A stretch of 64,000 nucleotides of DNA from Burkholderiales bacterium (GTDB lineage Bacteria; Pseudomonadota; Gammaproteobacteria; Burkholderiales; Burkholderiaceae_C), in the NCBI GenBank assembly GCA_016195825.1, contig JACPYV010000018.1, forward strand, positions 1-64,000, given 5' to 3'. The position numbers were made by a program, and so were the translations under genes. The notes beneath the pieces were generated by a model. It was given only the letters and a program-made list of their open reading frames with translations, did not search any database and was not told the origin of the DNA. This document shows positions 1 through 6,614 of the stretch, piece by piece (the stretch's first letter is position 1; each line of letters opens with the position of its first letter).

Positions 1-353
1 AGATCATGCGCGACTTCCGGCTCTTCTCCATCCTGGACGACGAGACCAAGAGCGAGTACGAGATCTCGGCCATCCACGACGAAGGCGGCTACCGCCACGT
101 GCGCCAGGCGCTATCGCGCCAGTACGACCTCTCCACGCGGGAGCCCAACATCCAGGTCTGGAACGTCAACCTGCGCGGCGACCGCTCGCTCACGCTGCGC
201 CACGTGCAGCACCTCAACCGCCCGCTGCACGACAGCGCGCAGGAAGTGCTCAAGCATGTCGGCCGACTGTGGGGTTTTGCGGTCAACCTGGAGAGCGTCA
301 ACGGCCGCGGCGACGTGACGCGGCGCTGGAACGTCCCGGCGCAGGCGATCTGA
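1..353 (+). CDS. spoVR: SpoVR family protein, C-terminal fragment (5' end outside window)
   Basis: The frame is open from base 3, so the gene begins upstream of the window. The visible 117 residues match the conserved end of SpoVR family proteins: RDFRLF near the start, then AIHDE-GGYRHVR, an RQYD motif, NLRGDRSLTLRH, and a closing LWGF-V-LE segment. SpoVR is named from Bacillus spore cortex formation. In proteobacteria it usually sits with a serine kinase (PrkA) and YeaH, as a stress or stationary-phase module whose biochemical role is unclear. The ATG at base 6 is inside the conserved RDFRLF block and is not a true start. Family assignment is firm; partners cannot be seen here. Confidence 0.9.
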   Translation, partial: IMRDFRLFSILDDETKSEYEISAIHDEGGYRHVRQALSRQYDLSTREPNIQVWNVNLRGDRSLTLRHVQHLNRPLHDSAQEVLKHVGRLWGFAVNLESVNGRGDVTRRWNVPAQAI

Positions 354-360
354 GTGCACG

Positions 361-418
361 CCTCCTGACGCCAGCCTCCTGACGCCAGCCTCAGATCGCT
401 CGTTTCAGATCGCTCGTT
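361..418. repeat. Two adjacent 14-bp tandem duplications
   Basis: Bases 361-374 and 375-388 are identical 14-mers (CCTCCTGACGCCAG). After two bases, 391-404 and 405-418 are a second identical pair (TCAGATCGCTCGTT). The next bases start the sugE stop (TCA at 419-421), and GACGCCAG recurs at 423-430 inside the sugE 3' end. The spacer between the convergent spoVR and sugE genes is therefore built largely from short direct duplications, probably by replication slippage. Confidence 0.85.
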
Positions 419-733
419 TCAGGACGCCAGCTTCAGGCCCACGATGCCGGCCACGATCAGCCCCAGGCTGACGAGCCGGCCAACGCTCGCCAGCTCGCCG
501 AACAGCAAGATGCCCAGCGCCGCCGTGCCCACCGCGCCCACCCCTACCCACACCGCGTAGGCCGTGCCCACGGGCAGCGTCTTCATCGCCACGCCCAGCA
601 GGCCGACGCTGAGCACCATGGCACCCACGGTCAGCACCGTGGGCAACGGGCGCGTGAAGCCTTCGGTGTATTTCAGGCCGATGGCCCAGCCGACTTCCAG
701 AAGGCCAGCGATGAACAGCAGCAACCAAGCCAT
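419..733 (-). CDS. sugE: SMR family small multidrug/guanidinium exporter (SugE/Gdx type)
   Basis: A 104-residue protein with four hydrophobic helices and the small multidrug resistance signature: [20 protein letters not shown] in TM1 with the essential Glu (LEVGWA), then KYTEGFTR. The second half has [16 protein letters not shown], typical of the SugE/Gdx branch. Known family members exchange guanidinium or quaternary ammonium cations for protons as antiparallel dimers in the inner membrane. Length is normal for the family. I looked upstream (734-840) for guanidine riboswitch landmarks such as paired ACGR-loop hairpins and saw none. It converges with spoVR across a slippage-prone spacer. Confidence 0.92.
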   Translation of the reverse strand: MAWLLLFIAGLLEVGWAIGLKYTEGFTRPLPTVLTVGAMVLSVGLLGVAMKTLPVGTAYAVWVGVGAVGTAALGILLFGELASVGRLVSLGLIVAGIVGLKLAS

Positions 734-839
734 GGTTTGAATGCAGAAGTGAGGTGATCCGGCGCATTCTGCCGGCCGCCCCGGCCGCCTGGCGCGGGTG
801 GGCCATTGCCAACGATCACGGCCGCACCCCGCACGCCGC

Positions 840-1493
840 TCACTTCTTCTTCAGCAACCGCTCGAACTTGTCTTGGCGGAAGTCCTCGGGCGTCGAATCG
901 AGCGTGTTGAGATACATCAGCAGGCGGTACTCGGATTCGACGGGCTTGCCGTCGACCAGCTGCGGCTCGAACACCCAGCCATCCAGCGAGGCCTTGGCGT
1001 AGCGGCGCACGCTGTCCGGCATGCCTGGCTGGGCCACCACGTCGACGGTCTTGCAGCGGCCGTTGACGCCCACCGTGCAGATGCCCAGGACCTGACCCTC
1101 CCAGCCGCCGTTGGCCGCGATGTCGGCCGGGTAGTTGGCCAGCGACCTGTTGAGCGGGATGGGCCCGACCGACAGCCCGTCGACGCGCACCGAGCCGCCG
1201 CCTTCGGCATTGGGCGTCACGGTGAACCGCATCTCGACACCCGAACGCATCGTGACCGGCTTGCCGTCCACCACCGGCGGCTGGATCTTGGCCTGCGCCA
1301 CGCGCGACTTCACGTTCTCCACGAACTTGGCGGGGTACTTGTCCTCGTCGACCACCGTGTACTCGGCCGGCTTGCCGTCCACGCCGAAGAGCACCCGCGT
1401 CCACACCGACACCGGGTAAGGCGCCGCCGCATCGGCCGCCACGGCCTGCAGGGCCACCAGGCTCAGCGCCGCCCAACACATCTTGATCTTCAT
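840..1493 (-). CDS. Secreted protein with TonB C-terminal-like repeats
   Basis: The 217-residue reading begins at an ATG preceded by GGGAG (reading AAAGGGAGCGAACGG), which favours this start over the upstream extension to 1559. Residues 1-22 ([20 protein letters not shown]) form a Sec signal peptide. The rest holds two similar stretches, each with a central PxxVDGKPV element (PPVVDGKPV and PQLVDGKPV) followed by a beta strand. This is the pattern of the TonB C-terminal fold seen in orphan periplasmic energy-transducer-like proteins. No transmembrane anchor or proline-rich spacer is present, so it is probably a free periplasmic protein and not a working TonB. A conserved-looking Cys pair ([13 protein letters not shown]) may form a disulfide. 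Function unknown. Confidence 0.7.
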   Translation of the reverse strand: MKIKMCWAALSLVALQAVAADAAAPYPVSVWTRVLFGVDGKPAEYTVVDEDKYPAKFVENVKSRVAQAKIQPPVVDGKPVTMRSGVEMRFTVTPNAEGGGSVRVDGLSVGPIPLNRSLANYPADIAANGGWEGQVLGICTVGVNGRCKTVDVVAQPGMPDSVRRYAKASLDGWVFEPQLVDGKPVESEYRLLMYLNTLDSTPEDFRQDKFERLLKKK

Positions 1494-1570
1494 CCGTTCG
1501 CTCCCTTTCTTGTACCGTCCACTTCGCCGGCATTCTGCGGCAGCGCGACCGACCTGCACGACCGGACCTC

Positions 1571-2032
1571 TCAGGCCTGCACGCGCTTGCTGTAGGCCAA
1601 GTAGACCTCGTCCCGCTGCCAGCCCAGCGACGCGTAGGCGGCCTGAGCGGCCTGGTTGGTGCGGGCTGTCGTCAATTCCATCTTGGCGCGGCCGTTCTCC
1701 AGCGTGTGGCGCTCGGCCGCCAGCAGCAGGGCCCGCCCGGCACCCGAGCGCCTGGCCGCGGGTGTCACGAACAGGTCGGACAACAGGTAGGTGCGACGGG
1801 CCTCGATGGAGCAGAAGACCGGGTAGAGCTGGCAGAAGCCGATGGCCTGCCCGGCATCGTCCAGCGCCAGCAGGATGACGGACTCCTCGTGCTCGAAGCG
1901 GTCGCGGATGAAGTGGCGGGCCGTGGCCAGGTCGGGCGCCTGCTCGTAGAACTGCCGGTAGGCGTCAAAGAGCGCGGCGACGACATCGAGATCGGCCAGC
2001 GTGGCGGTGCGGGTGAGGGGGGTGGTGCTCAT
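1571..2032 (-). CDS. GNAT family N-acetyltransferase
   Basis: A 153-residue GNAT-fold protein starting MSTTPLTRTATLADLD. The acetyl-CoA binding motif A appears as LLSDLFVTPAARRSGAGRAL (R-x-x-G-x-G/A form), followed by the motif B region ENGRAKMELTTARTNQAAQAAYASLGW, in which an Asn and the Y-x-xLGW are typical. The ATG overlaps the stop of the upstream ArsR gene as ATGA, indicating translational coupling. It is the last gene of the NIPSNAP/ABM/ArsR/GNAT operon. The substrate cannot be told from sequence. The longer in-frame extension to 2155 lies inside the upstream gene and is not used. Confidence 0.88.
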   Translation of the reverse strand: MSTTPLTRTATLADLDVVAALFDAYRQFYEQAPDLATARHFIRDRFEHEESVILLALDDAGQAIGFCQLYPVFCSIEARRTYLLSDLFVTPAARRSGAGRALLLAAERHTLENGRAKMELTTARTNQAAQAAYASLGWQRDEVYLAYSKRVQA

Positions 2033-2736
2033 GGGCCGGGGTTGTAGCGCAACAAGGTGCCCGCCAGCGCCAACTGCCCCACGGGCGTCACCGCCAGCTC
2101 GCGCGTGTCGGCCACGCGCCGCAGCCAGCCGCGCGTCACCATCGCCTCCAGCCACGCCACCGCCAGCGGGCCGGCGAAGTGGTCGCGGCGTTCGGACCAG
2201 TCCACGCAGTCGTAGAGCAGGCGCCCCGTCCCGGCCTCGCCCTGCGGCGCCAGCTCCACCAGTGCCTCACGGCCGGTGTCACTCAATTCGTAGCGCCCGT
2301 CCGGTGCCGCCCTCACCCAGCCTTTGGCCAGCAAGGCCTCGCGCCACTGCACACCCAGCTCGCCGGCCAGGTGGCCGTAGCAGCTGCGCGCATGCCGCAG
2401 GCCGCGCATCGCGGGGCGTTGCCAGCGTTGCAGGTCGGCGGCAGGCCCGGCGGCGTCGCGACCGTCAGCCACGCGCAGCAGCGCCTCCAGCGCATGCGCC
2501 ACGTCACCATCCGCCAGGCCGAAGTAGCGGTGCCGGCCCTGCGGGCGCACACGCGCCAGGCCTTCGTCCACCAGCAGCTTCAGGTGGGCCGACATCGTCG
2601 CGGCGCCCACGCCGGCATGCCTGGCCAGCTCGCCGGCCGTGTGCAGGCGGCCGTCCAGCAGCCGGGCCAGCGTGCGCGCGCGGGTCGGGTCTGCGATTGC
2701 AGCCGCGATACGGGCGAGGCGCGGCTCCCCGCTCAA
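2029..2736 (-). CDS. ArsR-type winged-helix transcriptional regulator
   Basis: A 235-residue protein. Residues 1-70 form an ArsR winged helix: ADPTRARTLARLLDGRLHTA, then the recognition helix HAGVGAATMSAHLKLLVDEGL, then a wing RVRPQGRHRYFGL. No CxC metal site is present, so it is not an arsenic sensor of the classic kind. The longer C-terminal half (with LYDCVDW and RDHFAGPLAVAW) matches the larger YczG-like ArsR proteins with a helical second domain. The start is TTG, overlapping the upstream stop as TTGA; no better in-frame start is visible upstream. It likely controls its own operon in response to a small molecule handled by the ABM and NIPSNAP proteins (inference). Confidence 0.85.
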   Translation of the reverse strand: MSGEPRLARIAAAIADPTRARTLARLLDGRLHTAGELARHAGVGAATMSAHLKLLVDEGLARVRPQGRHRYFGLADGDVAHALEALLRVADGRDAAGPAADLQRWQRPAMRGLRHARSCYGHLAGELGVQWREALLAKGWVRAAPDGRYELSDTGREALVELAPQGEAGTGRLLYDCVDWSERRDHFAGPLAVAWLEAMVTRGWLRRVADTRELAVTPVGQLALAGTLLRYNPGP

Positions 2737-3056
2737 CGCGGCACCTGTTCCCGGTCGTTGAGCCCGTAGTCGCGCACGACGTGGGCCACGCGCAACCGGT
2801 AGTCGGCGAACAGCCCGCCGCGCCCGGCCGCCTGCGCCTCGCGGTGGCGCTCCATCTCGCGCCAGCCCCGCACCGCGCCTTCATCGCGCCAGAAAGACAG
2901 CGAGAGCAGCTTGTCCGGCTGGGCCAGGCTCTGGAAGCGCTCCACCGAGATGAAGCCGTCCATGCCGTCCAGCAGCGGCTTCAGCGCGGCAGCATGGTCA
3001 AGATAGGCCTGGCGGCCTTCCTCGGTAGGTTGCACTTCGAAGATGACAGCGATCAT
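2733..3056 (-). CDS. Antibiotic biosynthesis monooxygenase (ABM) domain protein
   Basis: A 107-residue single-domain protein of the dimeric alpha/beta ferredoxin-like ABM fold. It opens [20 protein letters not shown] and carries the family landmarks [33 protein letters not shown] and HREAQAAGR. Homologues are YgiN-like quinol monooxygenases or heme-degrading and stress enzymes, and many have no known substrate. The ATG overlaps the stop of the upstream NIPSNAP gene by 4 bases, and its own stop overlaps the ArsR TTG start. The tight coupling suggests the two ferredoxin-like proteins and the regulator act on one metabolite or stress. Confidence 0.85.
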   Translation of the reverse strand: MIAVIFEVQPTEEGRQAYLDHAAALKPLLDGMDGFISVERFQSLAQPDKLLSLSFWRDEGAVRGWREMERHREAQAAGRGGLFADYRLRVAHVVRDYGLNDREQVPR

Positions 3057-3364
3057 GGCTGGGCATCCTCACAGAAAGTGCGCGCCTCGCGCTGGATGAA
3101 GCGCTGCGCCTGTGCGAACTCGAAATTGGCGCGCGCCTCCGGGTCGGCCTTGAGGCGTACGCGGTAGGCCTCGTAGTCGGCCAGCGAGTCGAAGCCCACC
3201 AGACCCCAGGCCTCGTGGTTGCTGCCCTCCCACGGCAGCCAGTAGCCCAGCAGCCGGCCGCCCAGGCGCGGAATGATGCGGCCCCAGTTCTCGGCATAGG
3301 TGCGGAAGGCCTCGCGCTGGAAGGGGTCGATCTCGTAGCGAATGAAGCAAGTGATGTGGGGCAT
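3053..3364 (-). CDS. NIPSNAP family protein
   Basis: A 103-residue protein starting [20 protein letters not shown], with [14 protein letters not shown] and [20 protein letters not shown], which are diagnostic of the NIPSNAP domain (a dimeric ferredoxin-like fold related to ABM). It is the first gene of a minus-strand operon of four genes joined by 4-base overlaps (NIPSNAP, ABM, ArsR, GNAT). The bacterial NIPSNAP reaction is not established. The promoter should lie in the 64 bases before the divergent diguanylate cyclase gene; no strong -10/-35 pair stands out. Confidence 0.88.
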   Translation of the reverse strand: MPHITCFIRYEIDPFQREAFRTYAENWGRIIPRLGGRLLGYWLPWEGSNHEAWGLVGFDSLADYEAYRVRLKADPEARANFEFAQAQRFIQREARTFCEDAQP

Positions 3365-3428
3365 GGCGCGCCTCGCAGTGGAAGGGGTGCGGCCAGTGTG
3401 GGCGGGGCCGAACGGATGACGCTTCGCC

Positions 3429-4655
3429 GTGCAACGAACTGTGTCCTGCCACCACGGCTTTTCGGCGGCCGCTATCCTCGCCCGCTACCCCTTCCCGGCT
3501 GCCACCACCTTGCCCACGCCCGCACCCCGCCTTTCCCCGGCTCCCACGCGTGGGCTGGACTGGCTGCTCGGCCCGGAGGGCCAGGGCCGCGGCGCGGTGA
3601 AGCTGACACTGCTGGCGCTGGCGGTCTACGGCCTGTTCGCGCTGAATGTGGCCGTGCAGGTGCACCTGGGCCTGATGGACGCCGGCCCCGGCGCCTGGGT
3701 CAGCGGCCTCAGCCTGGCGGGCATTGCGGCCTTCTACCTGCTGGTGCGCACGGGCCTGAGCCGGCACCTGGGGCAAGACCCGTCGCTGACACTGCCGCAG
3801 TCGGTCTTCGGCGTGCTCATCACGGCCTGGGGCTACGCCATCGACCCCGCGCTGCGCGGCGCCATCATCGCCATCATGCTGCTCAACCTCGTGTGGGGCA
3901 TGTTCGTGCTGACGCAGCGCCAGGCCTTCGGGCTGTACCTGTTCGGCCTGGCCGCGCTGGGTGCGGCGATGGGCTGGGGCGCCGCCACCGATCCGCAGCG
4001 CTTCCCGCCCGCCGTCGAGGCGCTGCACTTCAGCTTCGCGGCCATCCTGATGACGGCCGTGTCGGTGCTGTCGGTCAACATGGCACGGCTGCGCGCCAAG
4101 CTGGGGGCGCGCACCACCGAGCTGCGCGCGGCACTGGAGCGCATCCAGTACCTGGCCCACCACGACGAGCTGACGCGCATCAGCAACCGACGCCACCTCA
4201 GCGAGCGCCTCGCCGCCGAGCAGCTCAACCAGCGCCAGAGCGGCCAGACCATGAGCCTGGTGCTGATCGACATCGACCACCTCAAGGCCGTCAACGACCA
4301 GCACGGCCACGCGGCCGGCGACGCGGTGCTGCGCCATTTCGCGGCGACGCTGCAGGCCACGCTGCGCAGCACGGACTTTGCCGGTCGCTGGGGCGGCGAA
4401 GAGTTCCTCGTCGTTACGCCCCAGGCCAGCGCCGCCACGGCCGCGGCTCTGGTCGAACGCCTGCGCGCGGCACTGGCCGCGGCGTCCCACACCGCCGCCG
4501 TGCCGGGCCTGCGCATCACCTTCTCGGCCGGCGTGGCCGAGTGCGCGCCGGGCGAGGACCTGCACCTGGCCATCGACCGCGCCGACCGCGCCCTCTACCA
4601 GGCCAAGCAGAGCGGTCGCGATCGCACGGTCAGCGAGTTCGCGCCCCTGATTTAG
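3429..4655 (+). CDS. Membrane diguanylate cyclase (GGDEF)
   Basis: A protein of up to 408 residues. After a poorly conserved N-terminus come about six hydrophobic helices between residues 55 and 225 (MASE2-like layout), then a short coiled helix and a GGDEF domain from residue 245. The active-site loop is RWGGEEF near residue 321, and an RSTD inhibitory I-site lies five residues before RW-GG, so it should be an active, product-inhibited synthase of cyclic di-GMP. The true start may be the TTG at 3510, because residues 1-27 look non-conserved. The stop TAG shares bases with the stop of the convergent AraC gene (4652-4655). Confidence 0.88.
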   Translation: MQRTVSCHHGFSAAAILARYPFPAATTLPTPAPRLSPAPTRGLDWLLGPEGQGRGAVKLTLLALAVYGLFALNVAVQVHLGLMDAGPGAWVSGLSLAGIAAFYLLVRTGLSRHLGQDPSLTLPQSVFGVLITAWGYAIDPALRGAIIAIMLLNLVWGMFVLTQRQAFGLYLFGLAALGAAMGWGAATDPQRFPPAVEALHFSFAAILMTAVSVLSVNMARLRAKLGARTTELRAALERIQYLAHHDELTRISNRRHLSERLAAEQLNQRQSGQTMSLVLIDIDHLKAVNDQHGHAAGDAVLRHFAATLQATLRSTDFAGRWGGEEFLVVTPQASAATAAALVERLRAALAAASHTAAVPGLRITFSAGVAECAPGEDLHLAIDRADRALYQAKQSGRDRTVSEFAPLI

Positions 4656-5557
4656 AGGGGCGCCACCGGGATGCAGAGCTCGCAGTCGAACACGCCGGTC
4701 CGGTAGTCGAACCTGGCCTGCGGCCCGTAGTGCTCGAAGCAGGGCCGTGCATCCAGCTGCAGGCCGCTGGACGGCAGCCAGCGGCCCATCATGGCCGACC
4801 AGGCGGCACCAATCTCGGCCGCCGTGCCGACGAAGTCCAGCGTGGCATAGCGGCCGCCGGGCAGCTCGGTGACGAGCGCGCCGCCGTTGGGCAGCCAGCC
4901 TTCGGGCACGGCCATGCCGGCGTCGTAGCGGCATTGCTCGGGCGGCACCAGGCTGGGGTCGTCGTGGCCGATGCCGAAGCGCGACACCGCACCGAGCTGC
5001 TGCGTGGCCAGCCAGGGGTTGAAGGTCTCGGCCCAGAAGCGGCCCAGTTCGGGGCCATAGGCGCCCTGGTAGCGCAGATAGCCCATGCGCACGGGCGGAC
5101 GGTCGATGAGGCGGACGTTCACGGGATCTCCTTCGTCGGGATTGCGGGAGAAGCCATGCTCGCCCTCGCGCCACGCGCCGCCCTGATCCAGATTGCTGTC
5201 CGCCTGATCCAGATTGCGCCACTGCGTGGGCGGCAGCCCGAAGCGCCCCTTGAACGCCCGCGTGAACGCCTCGGCCGAGCCGTAGCCCACGCCGAGCGCG
5301 ATGCTCAGCACGGTGGAATCCGGCTGACCGCGCAGCCGCTGGGCAGCCTTCTCCAGCCGGCGGCGCGCCAGGTAGTCGCCCAACGTCTCGCCCATCCAGG
5401 CCAGGAACAGGCGGTGGAAGTGGTAGGGCGAGAAGTGCGCGACGGCGGCCAGCGCCTCCAGGTCCAGCGGCTGGTCCAGGTGGCGGTCGATGTGGGCCTG
5501 CACGCGGTGCATGCGGGCTTCGTACTGGCGCCGGCTGGCGTTGGCCGGTACGCTCAA
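4652..5557 (-). CDS. AraC family regulator with GyrI-like ligand-binding domain
   Basis: A 301-residue protein. Residues 10-115 hold two AraC helix-turn-helix motifs (LDLEALAAVAHFSPYHFHRLF and VLSIALGVGYGSAEAFTRAF). Residues about 150-300 form a GyrI-like (SOUL/Rob type) domain with VRLIDRPPVRMGYLRYQGAY and a closing FDCELCIPV. This architecture, as in Rob, SoxS relatives and BmrR-type effector domains, usually senses amphipathic compounds. The start is a TTG overlapping the stop of the upstream beta-lactamase as TTGA, so it is probably co-translated with bla. The linker contains an in-frame 21-bp near-duplication (NLDQADS/NLDQGGA). Confidence 0.88.
   Translation of the reverse strand: MSVPANASRRQYEARMHRVQAHIDRHLDQPLDLEALAAVAHFSPYHFHRLFLAWMGETLGDYLARRRLEKAAQRLRGQPDSTVLSIALGVGYGSAEAFTRAFKGRFGLPPTQWRNLDQADSNLDQGGAWREGEHGFSRNPDEGDPVNVRLIDRPPVRMGYLRYQGAYGPELGRFWAETFNPWLATQQLGAVSRFGIGHDDPSLVPPEQCRYDAGMAVPEGWLPNGGALVTELPGGRYATLDFVGTAAEIGAAWSAMMGRWLPSSGLQLDARPCFEHYGPQARFDYRTGVFDCELCIPVAPL
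5182..5217. repeat. 15-bp direct repeat, period 21, in the AraC linker
   Basis: CCTGATCCAGATTGC occurs at 5182-5196 and again at 5203-5217. The 21-base period adds exactly seven codons between the DNA-binding and GyrI-like domains and keeps the frame. Confidence 0.85.
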
Positions 5558-6435
5558 CCCCAGGCGCGGACGAGCTGGCGCATGGCCTCAGCGTGCACGG
5601 CGGACAGCTCGTCCGTCGACGCCCGCGAGTCCGACTGCAGCGCGACCACCACCCAGGGCGAGCGGCCCTCAGGCGGGAACACCAGCGCCACGTCGTTGAC
5701 CGCACCGCGGTAGCCGGTGCCGGTCTTGTCCAGCACCCGCCAGCCGGCACCGGGCACGCCGGCACGCAAGCGCTTCAGCCCGGTCTGGGACGCCTGCAGG
5801 TCGGCCCACAGCCGGGCCTGGCCGGGCTTGCTCAAGGCCTCACCCAGCAGCAGGCGCTGCAGCGTCATCGCGACGGCGCGCGGCGTGCTGGTGTCGCGCG
5901 GGTCGCCGGGCACGTTCTCGTTGAGTTCCGGCTCCCAGCGGTCCAGCCGGGTGACCGTGTCGCCCTGCTCGCGCAGCCACATCGTCAGGCCGGCGGGCGA
6001 ATCGCAGCAGTGGCGCAGCAGCACGTTGGCGCAGGGGTTGTCGCTCTCCACGATGATGCCTTGCACCAGCTCCGCCAGCGTCGCGCGGCCCTTGGGCAGC
6101 AGCCGGTCAAAGGCCGGCGAGTGCGGCACGCGCTCGCTCTTGTGCAGCGCCACCTCGTCGTCCCAGCGCCAGCGCCCGCCCTCCACGCCCTGGGCTACGC
6201 GGGCAGCCAGCAGGATCTTGAAGGTCGAGGCCGTCGAGAACCGTTCGTCGGCCCGGTGGGCCAGCGTGCGGCCGTTGCCGGTGTCGATCGCAAACCAGCC
6301 CAGTCGCCCCTGCACGCTGCGCTCCAGCGCGGCGAAGTCCGGGGTCGCTGTGGGCCGCGAGAAAGCGGTCCGGGCGGGCAGGGCGGCCAGCACAGCGGCC
6401 TGGCCAATCAGGGTGCGGCGTCTCATGCGCCGCAT
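5554..6435 (-). CDS. bla: Class A beta-lactamase
   Basis: About 293 residues, starting with an Arg-rich twin-arginine-like signal (MRRMRRRTLIGQAAVLAAL). All class A motifs are present in order: STASTFK (Ser-x-x-Lys, catalytic Ser70/Lys73), VESDN (Ser130-Asp131-Asn132), RWEPELN (Glu166 to Asn170 of the omega loop) and LDKTGTG (Lys234-Thr-Gly). It should therefore be a functional periplasmic serine beta-lactamase. A Cys two residues after SDN (SDNPC) and GTGYRG after KTG differ from the common TEM/CTX-M loops. Alternative starts are ATG 6426 and GTG 6453. It is followed by a coupled AraC/GyrI regulator instead of the usual divergent ampR, so regulation is unclear. Confidence 0.9.
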   Translation of the reverse strand: MRRMRRRTLIGQAAVLAALPARTAFSRPTATPDFAALERSVQGRLGWFAIDTGNGRTLAHRADERFSTASTFKILLAARVAQGVEGGRWRWDDEVALHKSERVPHSPAFDRLLPKGRATLAELVQGIIVESDNPCANVLLRHCCDSPAGLTMWLREQGDTVTRLDRWEPELNENVPGDPRDTSTPRAVAMTLQRLLLGEALSKPGQARLWADLQASQTGLKRLRAGVPGAGWRVLDKTGTGYRGAVNDVALVFPPEGRSPWVVVALQSDSRASTDELSAVHAEAMRQLVRAWG

Positions 6436-6614
6436 TCTCGTGCGCCGCGGCACGCCCCGGGTGCGGGGGCACCAAGCTCGCCCGTCCCGAAACTGACTAC
6501 TCCGTCAGACTTGCGCAACACCCGCGGCGTGACGGCCGGCAGCCCGCATGCTGCGCCGCACAATCGCCGCCGGCCCTGATGTGGGGCCGCTTCACTTTCT
6601 GGAGTCGTTGTTTG

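Noticed and set aside
734-839. Possible guanidine riboswitch before sugE
   Set aside because: No paired ACGR-loop hairpins or other class-defining conserved bases could be found in the 106-base leader.
3069-5765. Long minus-strand frame across the NIPSNAP, GGDEF and AraC genes
   Set aside because: It crosses three well-supported genes in other frames and shows only Arg/Pro/Ala-rich translation.
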